From contig DATKDP010000149.1 in assembly GCA_035546335.1 (NCBI GenBank), forward strand, positions 1-64,000: a DNA stretch of 64,000 nt. The letters are read 5' to 3'. How positions within the stretch are numbered: position 1 is the first letter of the stretch; each line of letters starts with the position of its first letter. Below the pieces are notes generated by a model. It saw only the letters and a program-made list of their open reading frames with translations, ran no database searches and had not been told where the DNA came from. This document shows, in pieces, positions 60,907 through 64,000 of the stretch. Made by a program: the position numbers and the translations under genes. The DNA is from DATKDP01 sp035546335. GTDB lineage: Bacteria > Acidobacteriota > Thermoanaerobaculia > Gp7-AA8.

Positions 60907-62335
60907 ATTTCTTCGCCCTGGTCCACAGCTCGATCGAGCCCCGTCCCGTGATGTCGCCCGTACCGAACTTCGATTCGTTCCATCCGCCGAACGAGAAGGG
61001 CTCCCGCGGAACGGGAACGCCGACGTTGACCCCGACCATGCCCGCGCTGGCCCGCTCCATCGCATGCCGCGCGATCGAGCCGCTCTCGGTGTAGACGGAC
61101 GACGCATTCCCGTAGGGCGAACGGTTCTCGACATCGAGCGCCTCGTCGAGATCGGAGGCTCTGATGATCACGAGAACCGGCCCGAAGACCTCCTCCTGCG
61201 CGATTCGCATACCGGGCGTGACGCGATCGATGATGGTGGGACCGACGAAGAAGCCGCCTTCTTTCCCCTTGACGACCGTGCCCCGCCCGTCTAGGAGTAC
61301 CTTCGCTCCCTCCTCTTCCGCCTCGGTGATGTAGCGCTCGATGCGCTGCTGTGCCGCGCGGGAGATCACCGGCCCGACATCCCTTCCCGGAACCAGGCCG
61401 CGTGCGTAATCGAGCATCCGATCGATCACATGATCGGTCGCACCGACCGCCATCATCACCGAGGCCGCCATGCAGCGCTGTCCGGCGCAGCCCGACATCG
61501 AGGAGACCACGTTGCTCGCCGTCATTTCCAGATCGGCATCGGGCATGACGATGAGGTGATTCTTCGCTCCTCCCAGCGCGAGCACACGCTTGAAGCTGTT
61601 GCAGCCGCGACGGTAGACGATCTTCGCCACCTTCGTCGAGCCGACGAAGCTGATGGCGTCGATCATCGGGTGGTCGCAGATCGCCTCGACAATCGCCTGC
61701 CCCCCATGGACGACATTGAGAACGCCCGGAGGCAGACCGGCGTCATGCAACAGCTCGGCGATACGTCCCGCGCTGAGTGGCACCTGCTCGGACGGCTTGA
61801 GGATCATGCAGTTCCCCAGCGCGACGGCATTGGGGATGGTCCAGTTCGGGACCATGTTCGGGAAGTTGAAGGGGGTGATCGACGCGACGACGCCTGCGGG
61901 ATACCGCTCCATCCGGCACTCGACGCCGCGGCTGACTTCGAGGACCTCGCCGGCGACGATCTGCGGCAGCGAACAGGCGAACTCGGTCAGCTCGGCCGAT
62001 TTCAGAACCTCGGCGCGCGCCTCCGATTCGACCTTCCCGTTCTCTTCCGAGACGAGGGCCGCCAGCTCGTCGAGATTCCTCTCGAGCAGCGTCTTGTAAC
62101 GATAGAAGACCTGGACCCGCTCTTTGATCGGCGTTCGCGACCATTCAGGAAACGCCTTGCGAGCGGCATCGACCGCGGACTCGAGCTCCCTGCTGGAGGA
62201 GAGCGGGACGCGGGAGAGAACACTGCCGTCGCTCGGATTGGTGACGTCGAGAAGGCCGGCTTCGGCTGCGACGAACCGGCCGTCGATGTAGTTTTCGATG
62301 ATCGGGTACTTCGTCGACGTCTCGATCTGGGGCAT
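60860..62335 (-). CDS. mmsA: CoA-acylating methylmalonate-semialdehyde dehydrogenase
   Basis: 491 residues of the aldehyde dehydrogenase superfamily. Converts methylmalonate (or malonate) semialdehyde to propionyl-CoA (or acetyl-CoA), in valine and inositol breakdown. SITPFNFPNMVPNWTIPNAV, KPSEQVPLSAGRI, SFVGSTKVAKIV, LGGAKNHLIVMPDADLE and the nucleophile Cys in SGCAGQRCMA are diagnostic of MmsA. The late PREPFSFGGWNESKFGTGDI is also typical. GGAGG 4-5 nt upstream of the ATG. No other valine-catabolism genes are adjacent. Confidence 0.95.
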   Translation of the reverse strand: MPQIETSTKYPIIENYIDGRFVAAEAGLLDVTNPSDGSVLSRVPLSSSRELESAVDAARKAFPEWSRTPIKERVQVFYRYKTLLERNLDELAALVSEENGKVESEARAEVLKSAELTEFACSLPQIVAGEVLEVSRGVECRMERYPAGVVASITPFNFPNMVPNWTIPNAVALGNCMILKPSEQVPLSAGRIAELLHDAGLPPGVLNVVHGGQAIVEAICDHPMIDAISFVGSTKVAKIVYRRGCNSFKRVLALGGAKNHLIVMPDADLEMTASNVVSSMSGCAGQRCMAASVMMAVGATDHVIDRMLDYARGLVPGRDVGPVISRAAQQRIERYITEAEEEGAKVLLDGRGTVVKGKEGGFFVGPTIIDRVTPGMRIAQEEVFGPVLVIIRASDLDEALDVENRSPYGNASSVYTESGSIARHAMERASAGMVGVNVGVPVPREPFSFGGWNESKFGTGDITGRGSIELWTRAKKFTTKWNREAGVNWMS

Positions 62336-62854
62336 GGGGCCTCCGGTGACGGCAGATGGCGAACAAAAGACTTCGGTGTGCAGAGGAGATTACAGATCAA
62401 CCAGCGGGAAATTACAACTCGGCGACGGATGTCGGGTCATTCAGCACCCGCATTGACGTCCTTCGTAGGGACGAAGCATTTGCGCGAGAGCGGCCGGCGA
62501 AGTGGTGCCAGCAAAACCCTGACGTCCCTCTCGAACGGGAACTGCGCTGGAAAAGGGGAAGTGGGAGTAACGGGCAGGGGAGTCGCGGTTCAACAGTTGC
62601 GAGATGATCGAGATCGTTCGCCGATCAGTGGAGATCCTCCGGTGGTGTGAGGAGGTTGAGGCGCCGCAGCCGCGCAACGAAGCCACCCGATCCACCGCTC
62701 TTCCGTCGCGCATCAAATTGTGGGGCACCGAAGGATCTCTACCAATCGGCGAATCAAAGTCCCGGAATGAAAAAAGGGGCGTTACGCCCCTTGTTTGCCG
62801 ATCTGGCGGTACTGCTGTACGAGAGCCAACATACGATCGCCGAGCACGGCAGAC
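62336..62854. other. Gene-free region with one repeat copy and a bidirectional terminator
   Basis: No gene is supported in this stretch of about 520 bp. 62463-62487 (CGTAGGGACGAAGCATTTGC) is a copy of the outer arm of the 49.4-kb element. At 62769-62802 a hairpin AAGGGGCG-TTA-CGCCCCTT is flanked by A6 and TTGTTT, a good terminator mainly on the minus strand. Frames here cross that hairpin and do not look like proteins. Confidence 0.6.
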
Positions 62855-62870
62855 TGTGATCTGCGTCACA
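62855..62870. promoter_or_regulatory. CRP/FNR-type palindromic operator
   Basis: TGTGATCTGCGTCACA fits TGTGA-N6-TCACA exactly. It lies 86 bp before the efflux adaptor ATG and is the only site of this form I noticed. Confidence 0.6.
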
Positions 62871-62956
62871 AAATCGTCCGGAACGTCAAAATTTCATTCT
62901 GACGGAGCGAAAATGACCAGGAATCCGGCCTGGCGGCAAGGAGTCGAGTCATCCTC

Positions 62957-64000
62957 ATGAGAACGCGTTCGCGGGTTTTTCTGATTTCGGTGGTGCTCCT
63001 CGTCCTCACCGGCGCCTTTTTTGCCGTGCGCGCCATGCGGGTCAGAAAGGATGGGAGTGAAGACAAGTACCGCACTGCGGCGGTCGAGCGCGGCGACGTG
63101 ACGATGACGGTCACGGCCACCGGAACGCTCTCGGCGGTCACGACAGTCCAGGTGGGAAGCCAGGTCTCGGGCGTGATCGCGCGCCTCTACGCCGATTTCA
63201 ACAGCCCCGTCAGGCGAGGCCAGTTGCTCGCCGAGCTCGACCCGACGCCGTTCGAGGCGCAGGTCGAGCAGCGCCGCGCCGACGTCACCCGCTCCCAGGT
63301 CGAGCTGCGGAATGCAGAGCTGACCTTCCAGCGGCAGCGGCGCCTGCAGGACGCCGGCCTGGCACCGGAAGCCGATGTCGATTCCGCGCGCGCCAGCTTC
63401 GACTCGGCGCGGGCGCAGCTCCAGCAGTCGCAGGCCGCCCTTTCCCAAGCGTTGACCAATCTGCGCTACACGCGCATTCTCTCGCCGATCGATGGAGTCG
63501 TCGCCGATCGACAGTACGACGTCGGGCAGACCGTTGCCGCTTCGTTCCAGGCACCGACGCTCTTCACCATCGCCCAGGACCTCACCAAAATGCAGGTCCA
63601 GGCCGACGTCGACCAGTCGGACATCGGGCGCGTCAGCGTGGGACAGATGACCCGATTCACCGTCGACGCCTACCCGGAAGAAGACTTCCGCGGCCGAATC
63701 ACGCAGCTCCGGCTCAACGCGACCGTGAATCAAAACGTCGTGAGCTACCCCGTGATCATCGAGGTCGAGAATCCCGGTGAGAAGCTGAGGCCGAACATGA
63801 CGGCGAACGTCACCATCGAGGTCGCCGAAGTGAAGAATGTTCTCCGCGTTCCCAACGCGGCGCTGCGGTTCCGACCGGAGATCGAGAAGAGCGCCGGTCC
63901 CGCTCCCGCCGCGCGAACCGGCACGCCCGGCGGTGGATTCGACAAGACAACTGCGAATCTCGGCGAGAGGCAGCGCGGACTCGGTGGAGCGGCGAGGTCG
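62957..64000 (+). CDS. Efflux periplasmic adaptor (MacA/HlyD/RND type), cut by the window end
   Basis: 348 codons to the window edge without a stop. N-terminal membrane anchor (RVFLISVVLLVLTGAFFAV), lipoyl half-motif GTLSAVTTVQVGSQVSGVIA, a coiled-coil hairpin (about 95-165: QRRADVTRSQVELRNAELTF, then RASFDSARAQLQQSQAALSQ), the second lipoyl half LRYTRILSPIDGVVADRQYDVGQTV, and a beta-barrel domain with VDVDQSDIGRVSVGQ-like sequence and LRLNATVNQNVVSYPVIIEVEN. That last block is typical of MacA, which works with the MacB ABC transporter and TolC. A Gly/Ala-rich insert begins near residue 320. The next gene should show whether it is MacB. Confidence 0.9.
   Translation, partial: MRTRSRVFLISVVLLVLTGAFFAVRAMRVRKDGSEDKYRTAAVERGDVTMTVTATGTLSAVTTVQVGSQVSGVIARLYADFNSPVRRGQLLAELDPTPFEAQVEQRRADVTRSQVELRNAELTFQRQRRLQDAGLAPEADVDSARASFDSARAQLQQSQAALSQALTNLRYTRILSPIDGVVADRQYDVGQTVAASFQAPTLFTIAQDLTKMQVQADVDQSDIGRVSVGQMTRFTVDAYPEEDFRGRITQLRLNATVNQNVVSYPVIIEVENPGEKLRPNMTANVTIEVAEVKNVLRVPNAALRFRPEIEKSAGPAPAARTGTPGGGFDKTTANLGERQRGLGGAARS

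Noticed and set aside
62604..62960. 118-codon plus-strand frame before the efflux adaptor
   Set aside because: It crosses a terminator hairpin and the CRP-like site and has no protein similarity that I can see.

Overview
The window is high-GC DNA from a Gram-negative (diderm) bacterium. It carries lipid A/Kdo genes (waaA, lpxK, an LpxL-type acyltransferase), OmpA-type lipoproteins, large exported PKD and FG-GAP proteins, a K+-type membrane pyrophosphatase and an 11-subunit complex I. Gene content and the C-terminal repeat style of the 1405-residue exported protein remind me of Acidobacteriota (Thermoanaerobaculia-like). That placement is inference from memory; no rRNA gene is present to confirm it.

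Layout. 0.4-4.7 kb (mostly minus strand): bacilliredoxin, a translationally coupled YdjY-SodC-lipoprotein set, a mercuric-reductase-like flavoprotein and a YjbQ-family protein. 5.1-9.1 kb: hppA and two OmpA-domain proteins. 9.3-23.9 kb (plus strand): midA, then one long transcription unit nuoABCDHIJKLMN-atpZ-atpI-atpB-atpE with a good promoter in front of nuoA and a strong terminator after atpE. nuoE, nuoF and nuoG are absent. NuoB and NuoC each carry the same extra C-terminal four-cysteine module (probably a [4Fe-4S] domain) on a long linker, which is the most unusual feature of the window. 24-25.3 kb: a REP-associated tyrosine transposase (RAYT) flanked by copies of a 19-nt GGAG-headed palindrome. 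25.3-36.6 kb: an XRE regulator/TPR/exported protein operon, an orphan Wzm-like permease and three large exported proteins. 36.6-38.5 kb: a 1.9-kb non-coding array of hairpin-rich repeats. 38.6-43.4 kb: a DUF4097-like exported protein, a 24-residue lysine-rich peptide gene and three coupled GT4 glycosyltransferases. 43.4-48.5 kb: an unknown exported protein and yceD-rpmF-plsX-fabD-fabG. 48.6-50.0 kb: a ModA-like lipoprotein, a nested inverted-repeat element and tRNA-Arg/tRNA-Thr. 50.2-54.3 kb: purine catabolism (xdhC, allB, an allantoicase-OHCU decarboxylase fusion, uraH). 54.5-60.9 kb: waaA-lpxK-lpxL-GT2-YfhO-like. The end holds mmsA (minus) and the start of a MacA/HlyD-type efflux adaptor cut by the window edge.

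How the parts fit. The nuo-atp unit joins the proton- or sodium-pumping quinone reductase to the membrane ion channel of ATP synthase. MidA, whose eukaryotic relative methylates the NuoD homologue, sits directly upstream. Without NuoEFG the electron donor is unknown, and the added Cys modules on NuoB and NuoC are candidate entry sites. UraH, UraD, AllB and Alc supply every step from 5-hydroxyisourate to ureidoglycolate plus urea, and XdhC would mature xanthine dehydrogenase. Intergenic DNA is rich in several repeat families: 7-bp-period tracts, REP palindromes, GGTGGT hairpins and MITE-like inverted repeats.
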